From: Pegea sp. RAD2-039
Taxonomy: Eukaryota > Chordata > Thaliacea > Salpida > Salpidae
Reading direction: 5' to 3'
Assembly (NCBI GenBank): GCA_034620365.1
Contig: JAQGEQ010000045.1
Coordinates: forward strand, 310,001 to 374,000
DNA length: 64,000 bases
Shown: positions 10,655 to 21,206 of the stretch, piece after piece
Layout of the letters: every line of letters begins with the position of its first letter
Position numbering within the stretch: the stretch's first letter is position 1
The notes under the pieces: generated by a model
Seen by the model: the letters and a program-made list of their open reading frames with translations, nothing else
The model's database searches: none
Told to the model about the DNA's origin: nothing
Position numbers and translations under genes: made by a program

Positions 10655-11361
10655 ATGCTGAAGCTCCTGAAACTTTTCTACTTACTGATTTGTTTTCTGG
10701 AAATTCTCCACTATACTGATGCATGGTTAGTAATGCTGTAAAAAGATTAAAAAGTTAATTTAGAGACAGTAAGCAGCAATGCTAAAATCAGACAAGTTGT
10801 AACAAGAACTCGAGGAAACTGTGGTTCTTGCAACCCTCCAGCTCCTAAATCATGCTCACACCCATAATGCATAGGTAAAAAGTTGTTCCAATACAAAAGT
10901 AGAATATTGAAACGTTTGTATTTAAATACAAACATTTGTTTTGAGATTGTCGGTGGAACAGCTGATCTAGTTGGAGTAAATGCAAAACAACATGTTCGAT
11001 ATCCGAGGTTTACAGAACAAGAACTAAAAAGGCCTTTGGGTCGAAAGGAACAGATTGCTCAGGAAGCTCAAGGGAAAGTAAAAAGTGTGGACGTGTCTGT
11101 TGCCCAGAAAATTGTGTCTGGGGACCGTGGTCAGTATATGGGCAAGGTCCAGTAATATGTGGAAGTGGGAACCACACTAGATCAAGATCGATTTCAAAAC
11201 CTGCCAAGTGTGGAGGGAATCCATGCACTGGACCAACAACTCAAACACAACAATGTTCAAGTGGTTGCTGTCCAGTTGACTATGTATGGGGGCAATGGAG
11301 CAGTTACGATAAGTGCTCACTTACTTGTGGATCTGAATCGCAAAGCAGACAAACCCTGTAA
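10655..11361 (+). pseudogene. Secreted thrombospondin type 1 repeat protein, decayed
   Basis: Opens with ATG at 10655 and a clear signal peptide (MLKLLKLFYLLICFLEILHY) ending at a splice donor at 10726. A second piece (10755-10860) reads RQVVTRTRGNCGSC and then hits TAA after KSCSHP. From about 10941 to 11361 come three TSP1 repeats: SSWSKCKTTCS, CVWGPWSVYGQGPVICGSGN with CGGNPCTGPT, and CCPVDYVWGQWSSYDKCSLT. The last stops at TAA (11359-11361) in mid-domain. A TGA lies between DCRWNS and SSWSKC. Family members are extracellular adhesion or guidance proteins. Signal peptide, repeat order and strand fit one former gene; three stops and the truncation make it a pseudogene. Confidence 0.72.
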
Positions 11362-11599
11362 CGAGAGATGTTTATTTTGATATAATTTTTATTTATAAAT
11401 TTAATTATTGATAGTAATTATGATACCTATATCTTGCCTCTGTTTTATGATCCTTTTATAATTACTTTTTATACTCAGTTGTTTGTAAAAATTATTTATG
11501 TTTGTTTTTCCATACCACTCCAAAGTGATTCGAAATTTCAATCAATACATATATTTAAAAAACATTTTTGCCAGCACTAATTTTAATTGTAAAAAGCTT

Positions 11600-11800
11600 C
11601 TAGGCATGCTCTCTTAACATATTAATACACACTACTAGTTCCAATACAATCTTGTATGTAAGTTTGCTTAGATTAGAAAAGAAGTTAATGAATGATGAAT
11701 CTAACTTTAACATTTTCTCAAAATAAAATTTCCCACCAACTACTAGTCTAAGAAGAGACCTATTATACATACTTAGGTTTAAAAAAAAATGATGTAACAA
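11600..11800 (-). CDS. Hypothetical small ORF conserved in both inverted-repeat arms
   Basis: 66 residues. The mirror copy at 27635-27871 keeps the frame and the same stop. I count four silent and three replacement differences over the shared part. The sequence (KFYFEK, LSKLTYKIVLELVVCINMLR) is helix-rich and not recognised. Upstream, the two copies differ by a length change in a T run, so the true start is unclear. It may be a terminal exon, a retroelement scrap or non-coding. Confidence 0.22.
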   Translation of the reverse strand: MLHHFFLNLSMYNRSLLRLVVGGKFYFEKMLKLDSSFINFFSNLSKLTYKIVLELVVCINMLREHA

Positions 11801-13357
11801 TTGACAGTTTCGTAATTCCTATACAATATAACATTAAATATTTACACTAAATATTAGATAAAATGTAAAAAATCTTGTCTAACTTATAAAGATTTATGAT
11901 TAGATGTAAAATTGTTAAACAGCTGTTATATGAGTTTGCAGGTTTTACGGGGCAACTAATCGAGAGCGCGTCAACACAAATAAACTGTATGTACCAATTT
12001 TTATCTAGCTAAAAACGTGCTTTCTTGAATTTATTTTTTGGAAAATCTTTTACATTTTGACATTTCGCACTGAAGAAAAGTTCTAGTGAGCTTATGTCAT
12101 ATTGAATCATATATTTGGAGATTGTGTGTTGTGTTTCAGCTTTATTTGTTTACTAATATCTTTACCACTGTTTAATATCAGCTTTATTATTGTTGTATTG
12201 ATTTTGAAAATAAGGTTTTTAAACTTTTTGAGATAGTTAAAAGATAATTTTAAGAGGTTCAGGTTTCAACTGAAATATAAGGCATTATATGATTTTAGAA
12301 TGGCAAAAGTATTTGCTTATTTTGAAAATTCTTACTTTAGATAAAGAATTTTAAGCTAAATAATTATAATTTGACTTTTAAATAATACTTTGAATATTAA
12401 GCTACTTCACACATATTTCAGTTTAGTGTATTAGTGGTATAAAATTTGATTAATTGTTCATTAATTATTTAAAAGTTTTAAACATTTTTGTTTAGCTGTA
12501 AAAAAATTTTTCAATAGAATTTATAATTCTTTCTGTATTAACCTTTTGTTTCTAAGAACTGAATCAGCTAAAGAATATATTTATTTATAATATCTTTATC
12601 TTTTAGTATATAACTTTAGTATATTTTTTATTCTTTTTAGTAAATTTTTATGTTGTTAGAATGGCTAATATAATTGCAACTTTTGTACTTTACCTAAAGT
12701 AAAATTATAAAGTTGTATTATACCTTTGGTATGACTGAATATAAACTGTTAAATAAGTTTTTTTAAAATTTATATAATTAATTATTTTTTCCAAATAACA
12801 ATTATTGTTATACATTAAAAAATTTCTTTTATAATATAACTATTATGTTTATTTTATATATGCCATAAATTTTGTTGATTTTATCAAGTCATTTTAAACA
12901 TGATGACTTTTACAAATTTTATGGAAATCTTAGATTTAAAGATGACTAAATATGATATTGATTACAGGAAATATAGTTTTTGTATGGCTGGACTTTTGAA
13001 TAAACACTGTTTAATATTATATTTTATATAATAATTTATATACAATAGTTTTACATATATAATAATATGTTTTATACAAACCTGCTAGGTGCTTTACTAT
13101 TATAATTTGGTATTATAATATTTATTTACTTCTGGAAAATTAGTATAAAAATATTTTAAAGAAGTTAATAATCTTTTATTGATTTACCTTTTTCTATTGA
13201 AATTATTTAATACTTATCTTAGTTAGATCATTAATTGTCTTTTTGATATTTTAAAATGTTTGGAAGTTTTAAATCTACACTGTTTATATAAATCAACTAA
13301 TTCATTTATATAACATCAACAGTTGGTAGATTTTCTAAACTTGTTAATTTCATCAAA
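11801..13357 (+). other. 5' flank of Kelch gene A
   Basis: Non-coding, strongly conserved with the 5' flanks of copies B (26104-27630) and C (38530-39755). Near 13303-13314 there is a TATA-like CATTTATATAAC about 45 bases before the coding start, shared by all copies, which is the best promoter candidate. No other gene seen. Confidence 0.5.
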
Positions 13358-16191
13358 ATAGTAGATAGATCAAATAGCAAAGTTGTTTTCGATTCAATTA
13401 TGCCACCTACAGATGATAAAAGGTTAGTAGAATTTTGTGTCTTCACTTAAAATTGTTCGCTAAGTAAACGTACTTTAAACTCACTTTTTATTTCAAATAG
13501 ACACAGATTACAAAAATTATTTATGTTGCATCTAAAAAGATTAATAACTTAAATGTAATAAATTTTAACTTGTAATTATTATATTTCTAATTTGTTTTAG
13601 TGTCATTTTTGTGTTACTCAATCATTTAGAAGAGTTTAAATTTTATTGTTTTATTTATTTATAAATTTAAGAACTCAATTAAGTATTTGTGATTTTAATT
13701 ATTCACTTTTTTTATTTTTATCAAACTTGTTTCTAATTCTTTATTTTTAATTTGATACTAAAGTAAATTATACTTTTGATAATTTTAGAGATGAAGTTTC
13801 GGAAGTTGATAATTGTACAAATCTTCATCAACTTAAACTGAATGACTCTTGTGAAGATTCTCAGATTCATGATGTTAGCATCAAAGTGAAATTAAATGGA
13901 TTTGAGAGAACTTTCAATTGTGACAAACGTATATTAGCTGCTGCTTCACCTTATTTTGAAGCAATGTTTTGTCGTAAGTTAGATTCAAGATTCAACTTCA
14001 GTTGTAAAATAACTGAATATATCAACAAAAAACTATTTAAATTTATTAAGGTGGATTAAGAGAATCATATTCTCGGGAAGTTACCTTAAATCAGGTAGAC
14101 CCGAATGTATTCTCTGATCTTCTAGAATACATTTACTCAAAAGAAATACAAATAAATGAAGAAAATGTTGAGAAACTGATGATTGCAGATTCCATGTATC
14201 AAATAAATGGTTTAGAGAATTTATGTAGCAAGTAAGCAAGTTTTATAAATCAGTTTCTTTCAATAGTTTTTTGTAATTATACTTTATCAATTACAGCTTT
14301 TTGGAAAGTCAAATAGAAATTTCCAACTGTATTGGATTTTCAACATTTGCTGAGAAATATGGATTTTTGGAGCTTTCAACAAAAATAGAAAAATTTATTG
14401 GAAAAAACTTTATAGAAGTAAGAAAATAGAGAAATGTTATTTTCTTGGCTAAAACATTTTAAGTAGAAAGATTTTTTCTACTTCATCAAACTTAAATATT
14501 TATGAAATATTTACTTGCTTCGTTATTTCTACTGATTTTGTTCTTTTCATTATTAATAAGAAAAAGTTTTTGATTGATCTCATGATATTTACCAGATTTC
14601 AAAAAGTGAAGAATTCAAATTACAACCAGACTCTGTAATTTGTAAACTAATTTCTAAAGATGAGCTTCATGTGATTTGTGAATCCCAAGTATTCAATGCT
14701 CTTTTAGATTGGATCAAATATGATTTAACTTCAAGAAAACATTACTTAAATAAGTTAATTAAGAACGTAAGTATCTAGAAACTATAAAGTTGTAGACTTG
14801 TGAGTATAAAATTGTGATTTCTCTAGGTACGATGCCATTTGATAAAACCAAATTTTATTTCGATGAAATTAGAAAGTTGTGATGTAATTAGAGATACTTG
14901 TTATGAATATCTCAGCAAGGTCCTTGATGACCTCAAAGCTTTCATCCCAATTGAAAGTAAACCAAGACAACTTGATATTCGGCAGGTAAGATTATTTAAT
15001 TAAATACTTTTCACTTCAACCACTGACATATGACGTCACAGGTGATCTACATCGTTGATATATTCAATAGATCTGATGAGAAATCTTTGGAAAGTGTAAA
15101 GTTCCGTTTGTCTGAAACAGATGTTTGGTTTAAACTCCCAAAGATATGTCTTCCAAGAACTTTAAGATCTGTTGTCCTAAACGGTTTCATTTATATGTTA
15201 AAGTGGAATGGTGATATGGAAAGGTTAGAAGCATGAAGCAAATGATGACATCATCATTGCAAACTAAATATGACGTCATCACATTTCTAGATTCAACCCA
15301 ATTTTAAATGAGTGGAAGAAGTGCAAAAGTTTAAACGATGGATTATGTTGGCCGAAAATGGAAGTTGTTGAAAATGAATTGTATCTTTTTATTAATAGCA
15401 AAATATTTAAGAAGTGAGTGATGAAATGAGATTTCAACCAAAACTTCATTTGCCAAAAACTATTATGTTATTTCCAGATACGATCCGATCACTGATGAAT
15501 GGACGCAAAGAGCTTCATTAAATAGATATCGTGACGCTTTCGGTTGTGCTGTCTTCAACCGGATGTTGTATGTTGTCGGTGGTGACGAAGAATTCTTTAT
15601 CTCAGTTGCTCGTGTGGAGAAATATGATCCACGGAGAGACGAATGGAGTTCTGTAAAATCGATGTTGACACCTCGAAGTGATCTAGGTACTTGCTGATGA
15701 CGTCATGATGATGTTTTGATCTTATGATGATAACTAATTCTAAAATCATTAAAGCTTTAGTCACGCTTGGCAACTATATCTACGCCATTGGTGGTTGGAA
15801 TTACGAAGAACATTTAATGACTGTTGAAAGATACGATGTCCTCAATGATAATTGGGATTTTGTAGCAAGTATGAAATATGCAAGAAGATATCCAAGCGCT
15901 GTTGTCTTTAATAAGAAGATTTATGTTTTTGGTAAAACTTTTCTTATGTTTGGAATTGAAAAACTTTTTAATAAAATTTGTATGATGTTTACAATAATTT
16001 GCATAATTGTGATGAGCTTGTTGATTGTTTCAGGAGGTCATTCTGGCAGAGAAGATGTAGAATTTGTCGAATGTTACAATGAAGTAACAAACGAATGGAA
16101 AGTAGTTGCAAGAACGAATGAAAGGATTAATCATGTCATAGTCAGCTATCAACCATGTGTACCTGACATATGTGAAAATTTCCCATTTTAA
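13358..16191 (+). CDS. BTB-BACK-Kelch protein, copy A (first ATG lost)
   Basis: Eleven exons: 13358-13422, 13789-13973, 14051-14231, 14297-14417, 14596-14766, 14827-14985, 15042-15223, 15291-15413, 15478-15686, 15755-15931, 16034-16191. Joined they stay open. The start codon used by the other copies is ATA here (13358); the next in-frame ATG is at 13400, giving about 562 residues. BTB: DVSIKVKLNGFERTF, AAASPYFEAMF. BACK: NCIGFSTFAEKYGFLEL, QVFNALLDWI. Six Kelch blades follow, with motifs such as LYVVGG, YAIGGW and YVFGGH. Such proteins bring substrates to CUL3 ubiquitin ligase. Blades 2 and 3 lack the double glycine. TGACGTCA octamers lie at 15031, 15271 and 15698. The stop overlaps AATAAA. 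Possibly still functional from the inner ATG. Confidence 0.82.
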
Positions 16192-16270
16192 TAAATAATT
16201 TTTACTAGTAGATTGCTGTGAAGTTTATTTTCAGTATAAAGTTGCTTTTGAGGTCGTGTTTATTTTCAAA

Positions 16271-16704
16271 AACTTTTATAATAAAATCAAAATGTTCTTT
16301 CATAAATATTTTCATATTTTTTAATTGTTTGATAATTTACAAAATATAAAAAAGTTTGTTAAATTTAGAGATTTATTTTAATCATCAAATCAGATCTTTT
16401 TTGTTTGAAGTTATTTAGAAATTGAAGTTCATTAAATTTTTAACGAATTTTTGTCTAATAAGAAACAAATTCTGTGAAATTAAAACATTTATTAACAATC
16501 TAAGATTAAAAATAAAAGAGTAAAGAATGAAGATCACTTTTACAGAGATTCATCTTTCTTGTATCTTCAACCATCTGATGTAGTTTTGTCAAATTTTTCA
16601 CTCACTTCTACCTTAGCTTCAAATTTTTTATCATATTTCATGCTTTTATATTTTTAGATATTGTGTGGTTCAGCTTTATTTGTTGACTTTATTTCTTTAC
16701 CACT
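16271..16704. other. 3' flank of Kelch A, shared with the 3' flanks of E and F
   Basis: After 16270 the flank stops matching copy B and instead matches the flanks beyond copies E (49430-49740) and F (57540-57810), for example AATGTTCTTTCATAAATATT. No gene. Confidence 0.5.
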
Positions 16705-18465
16705 TACAATAAATGCAAAGGAGGGTGCCAGAAGAGAGTACCTCTCGCTAACACACATTCTCACAAATAATACCTACTATTTAAATATTTAGAAAAAATA
16801 ATATATAACACATGACATTAAAGCACTCACCTAAGAAATTTTAAGGAGTCTTGTTTCTCCGTTAGATTTCAAAACCCCTTTTTCTAACAGCTTCAATGAA
16901 ACTTTTAAACAAAATTTAATTCTCTGATTTTAGTTAAATAGGAGTTTTTCATAATATTGTAATAAATAAACAAACTTTGGTTTTAAAACAAAAGTTTCAC
17001 AATTAATTTTTTGTGTAGTTTATATAGATGATGAGAGATGTAATGATTGAAAACTGAGTTAGAAGCTCCTGGTTGAGACAAAAGGCAGGATATACCTGGT
17101 TAGAGTATACAATCGTAGAAAAAATCTACATTTACAAACTTTTATGTGAAATGTTGAAGTTGGTTTTCAAAACCCGCATCAGAAATACTTTCTACATTTT
17201 GTAGTGATTAAAGTTTATTATAAGAAAATTTCAAACAACTTTCAAATAATTAAATAATTCGAAACTAAATTGGCTACACTATTTACATTCACAAGAGACT
17301 TTAGAAAATAGAAAATTGAATTAACTGAACTTAATCTGATAAGAAATTAATTTGAAGATTATAGAGATGAATTTTATTGTTTATTACTTTCCATTAAGAA
17401 TTATAATAAGATTTTATTTGTAAAATATTTACCAATTAGTGAAAAGTAAAATAATCCCAAATAAAATTAGTTCTAATAATTAAAAATTGTTAATAAATAT
17501 TATCTAATTTTATACTGATGTCAAAAAAAATCCATTGAAAGTCTAAAGACATGATCTTAAACAAAGTTACCTCGACAAAATCCGACCAGCATCTCTAAGA
17601 TTGAAATCTGAAACTAAAAAGTTTCAACTCAAAAATGATTTGAATTTTTGCAGTTTGTTTTATTTAAATAATAAATTGGAACAAATAACTCGGATTGATT
17701 CGCAAATAAACTCTTATCAAAGTTAGTGATAAAATGTTATCAACTTGAATCATCTGATAAACTTATTTGGAAAAGAACGTGGTCTGGTTCTTACGACCTG
17801 CCAAAGTAACGTGGTCTGATATTCGAGTTCCTCTATAACTTAAATTACAGATTACAGAATATAATACCTAGTACAGATTTGAAAAAGATTCTGTTTAGAA
17901 AAGTATATTATGTGTATTGTTGCTGTAACCAAGTTTATATATATACATATTCAATAGATACAATGTTGAAACCAAGTAAACTGCCTGTAATCCCAAAAAT
18001 CCATTGGCATCTAACAAATGGTGTTAATAGAGAAGAACTTTTACCAATTACACGGAAGCGTGCGGGTCGAATTGGACAGATCAGAGAAAAGTGGCAGCGC
18101 TTATTAACAGCACAACTAAAGACGTGTACCTGTATTTTAGGAGCTCTCCGACTTACTTGGAAGCTGAAGCAGCGCTGGAACAGTTCTATGTAAGAAAATC
18201 AGGTGAAATTTTTACGCTGCATCGATTATAAAAGACCTTCGATGGACTTTGGTACTTCTGCCCGAAAACTGTGAATAAAAGATTGTCACTGTAGCAGAAC
18301 ATAGCGATAGTATGATCATGGGTTTATTTAGATGGATTAGCTTGATCATATTTAAGGAAAGTGTTGCTAGAGCGTGAAACTTTAACAGTAGAAGAAGCAG
18401 TGACAGTGAAAGATGCCTGGTGGCATACTTCGAGATTGGAAGATTTGATGAAGCTTCAGAAGGAA
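16705..18465 (+). repeat. Direct repeat block P, first copy, left part
   Basis: Matches 54337-56060 in the same orientation, including a LINE 3'-tail motif at 16705-16775 and a decayed gag region. The match breaks at about 18465 and resumes at 21706, so about 3.2 kb (LINE pieces and a small ORF) were inserted into this copy. Confidence 0.75.
17990..18440 (+). pseudogene. LTR-retrotransposon Gag remnant, copy 1
   Basis: In one frame it reads RKVAALINSTTKDVYLYF, then YLEAEAALEQLYVRKSG and, after stops, SYLRKVLLERETLTVEEAV. The order (a helix with a xxxVYxxF core, a xxxALxxxY segment, then a LLLExxLTLExA helix) resembles the capsid-like Gag of Ty3/Gypsy-type elements. Several stops interrupt it, and no protease, RT or LTR is found next to it. 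The overlapping 104-residue ORF in another frame (17879-18193) is a by-product. Confidence 0.5.
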
Positions 18466-18496
18466 ACATATACTTCATATTCGATAGGCTCGCTAT

Positions 18497-18570
18497 ATTT
18501 ATTACAATAAACGTGACCGAGGGTGCCAGAATAGAGTACCTCTCGCTAACACACATTTTAACAAGTAATA
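18497..18570 (-). repeat. LINE 3'-tail repeat, copy 5
   Basis: Tail motif ATTACAATAAACGTGACC, GGGTGCC, TACCTCTCGCTAACACACAT. It is followed within 70 bases by a scrap of the RT domain, so it is the end of a second, older LINE copy lying just beyond the main one. Confidence 0.6.
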
Positions 18571-18635
18571 TCTATTGAGTTAGAAATATAGAAAGCAAAA
18601 GATGTAATACATGGCATTTCGGTAGTCCTCATTCT

Positions 18636-18690
18636 GAGCTGCCAGTTCATAGACCAGTTTTCTAAAGTGTGTTGTGCAGTTTGTTCATTA
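18636..18690 (-). mobile_element. RT scrap of an older LINE copy
   Basis: Minus-strand reading gives LENWSMNWQL, matching VENWSANWQLKIQ of the LINE at 18829-21206. With the tail at 18497-18570 it is an internally deleted copy. Confidence 0.55.
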
Positions 18691-18828
18691 GTCATTTAAG
18701 AAAGTATTTTTATCTTTCTGTATGTCTGAAATTTATTGATTCTTTTATTTTCATGGTTTGTAGTTTTCTCAACTTATCAAAGTTTTGATATTTTAGCAGC
18801 TTATTATATCGATGAAAGACTTGAGTTG

Positions 18829-21206
18829 ATTTATTTATTTATTACAATAAATGTGAAGGAGGGTGCCTAAAGAGAGCACCTCTCGCTAACACACATTCTC
18901 ACAAATTAGATCTATTTGACGTGTAAACGAAAAAGTATATGACAATGAAGAATTGCACAGAATCATAGTATTGTAAAAGAGAAAAATTCACAGTTTAGAA
19001 ATGGCAATGTTGGCGATATTATAACAATTCAGCTTTTTCTTGAACAGCATAAGTGATTTTGACATGACAATCTCTGATGGCAGATTGTTCCATGTACTGA
19101 TTGTGCGGTATGAGAAAAAACTTAATCTGGTTAACGTAGCTGGTGGAGTGGGCTTATTAAGATGTAATTTATGTCTTCTAAATTGATATAACTTGACGGA
19201 GGGACTAATGGAGAAAACGTCATCAAACTGAAGATAAATTAGGTTGTGAATTATTTTAAAAATCAGAATAATGTCGTATTTAATTCTTCGGATTTCCAAA
19301 GTATCTAGATTGAAGAAGCTGAGACGATGCTTATAACTCTCGTATTTGATATTAAGTTTCCTGCAAACCAATCTCGTAAATGTTGCCTGAACAGATTCGA
19401 TTTTTCTGATATCACCAACTTGATATGGCATCCATGCACTGACATTGTATTCAAGAATAGGGCGTATAGACAGTTTGAAAAGGTTGACGAAAAACCATGG
19501 ATCTTTAGAATTAAAAGTCTTTATGATGAGGTGGACAAGCTTGATAGATTTTCCAAAGATTCTGGAAACATAACTGTGCCATTTGAAGTCAGATGTCAGA
19601 GTAATGCCGAGGTCTATGACTGAGGATACTCGTTCAAGAATAGATCCATTGATGTAGTATTGGTTGCTGAAGTTGGCAGCTGGCTTACGGGAGAATGTTA
19701 TAACTTCAGACTTTGTTGGCTGGATTTTAAGTTGCCAATTCGCAGACCAGTTTTCTACAATGTTTAGTGCAGTTTGGAGTTTTGAGTGAGAACCAGATAA
19801 TAGCTTGATGTCGTCTGCATACACAAACACACTGACATTGTCTACTGTTATTAGTCTTGTGATGAGGTCTTCAATGAAAATCAAAAAGAGAAGTGGACCC
19901 AGGACGGAACCTTGAGGAACGCCGCTGGTGACTTTACTAGGAGTAGATAAAGATCTTTCTACACGGGTTCGTTGGGTTCTACCTGATAAGAAATCTTCAA
20001 TCCATTTTAAGATAGAGTTGCTGATTTTTATATTTTTCAATACAGTAATGAGCTTGTTGTGTGAACAGAATCAAAAGCTTTAGCAAAATCAAGGTATATG
20101 ATGTCACATGGAGTATTACTTTCGTAATGAGCTGTAAGCTCATTGAAAAAATTGAGATGTTGAGTCAAAGAAGATCTTTGCTTAACAAAGCCATGCTGGA
20201 CATCAGATATTAGATGATGCTCCGTCAAATGGCTAGTTATATGGTTGTGAATGATGTGTTCTTGAGTTCTGCAGATAACCGAAGTCAGCGAAACTGGTCT
20301 GTAGTTAAGTGCAGTGTTTCTGGGACCCTTCTTATAAATTGGAGTAATAATAGCATTCTTCCAAATTTGTGGAAGTCTTCCCCGCTTAAGAGTCATGTTA
20401 AAGAGTAGCGATAAGGGTAGCGCTAAAGAAGTACTTTTTCTTAAAAACAAAGCTGGGATTTGATCTGGGGTGTTGGAAACTGTTGATTTTAGAGAAGAAA
20501 TAGCCTTAGATACTATATCAACTGTTATGTCTAGATCTACCATCTCAGAGATATTTGAAAGGATATTGGAGTAGGAAATAGTAGGAGTATTGCCATCATC
20601 GGTTATAAAAACCTTTTCAAATTGTTTGTTTAGCAATTCAGCTTTATTCTTTGGTTCCATCACCAGCTGATTAGCGTTATCAAGCAAGGGAGGTAGATGA
20701 GATCTCGCCTTAAGCTTGTAATTAATGAAGCCAAAAAACGTTTTCTTGCTAGGTGAAGATAAGATAGCACTTTCTTTTCCTAAATAGAAGCTATAAACTG
20801 ATTTCTTGTAGACTAGACAAAGATCTTTGTATAGAGGTTTGATGGAAGGATCTGCTTTAGTTTGTTTGTATAAGAGGTTTTTCAAATGCTGTAAATTCCT
20901 TAAATATCTTGGCAAGTGTGGTTTTTTGTTGACTCTATATAAAGGTATGAACTTTTTAATTGACTCATTAACAATGTTAGTAAACCTCGAGTAGATATCA
21001 TTGATGTCTTCGGTAGAGTTAAAAACAGAAATCCAGTCAACACCTGATAAAAACTTGTTTATACTGCTATAATTTCCACGATAAAAGTTCCGTATGCTTG
21101 GAGTTTTAACGTTCGTAGAAAAAGTTTGTTGGAGCTTGATTTCAATCATGTTGTGATCGAGTTGGTTTATAAACTTTACTGGTTTACAACAACTGTCTTC
21201 ATACAT
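18829..21206 (-). mobile_element. CR1/Jockey-like LINE, 5'-truncated, nearly intact RT
   Basis: Covers the end of the endonuclease region, the complete reverse transcriptase and a short 3' UTR with the conserved tail motif (18829-18906) ending in ATAAATAAAT-like repeats. The 5' end is missing, as is common for target-primed insertions. It lies inside a break of repeat block P. Confidence 0.88.
18988..21206 (-). pseudogene. LINE reverse transcriptase ORF with one frameshift
   Basis: Two abutting frames (20037-21206 and 18988-20040) together give about 740 residues. Motifs appear in the expected order: LDHNMIEI (end of endonuclease), LNYRPVSLTS, DIIYLDFAKAFDSV (RT box A), SGVPQGSVLGPLLFLIFI (box B), FVYADDIKLL (catalytic YADD box), then the thumb and C-terminal domain. 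The frame changes just after FDSVH within a CACACA run, consistent with a dinucleotide gain. No other stop interrupts the rest, so the insertion is recent. It copies its own RNA at a nicked target. Not active as it stands, because the frame and the N-terminus are broken. Confidence 0.9.

Larger units (their letters stand above)
11533..16270 (+). repeat. Left arm of large inverted repeat carrying Kelch gene A
   Basis: This whole segment reappears reverse-complemented at 23165-27942. Anchors: the GAAATTTCAATCAATA start, the small ORF at 11600-11800, the long 5' flank and all 11 Kelch exons and introns. Homology ends shortly after the shared 3' flank TGAGGTCGTGTTTATTTTC. Arms are about 4.7 kb, spacer about 6.9 kb. 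Confidence 0.85.

Noticed and set aside
15724-16191. The 155-residue single-exon reading of Kelch exons 10 and 11 as a separate gene (six copies)
   Set aside because: It starts inside intron 9 and reads through intron 10; the spliced 11-exon gene explains it. The open intron itself is kept as a finding.
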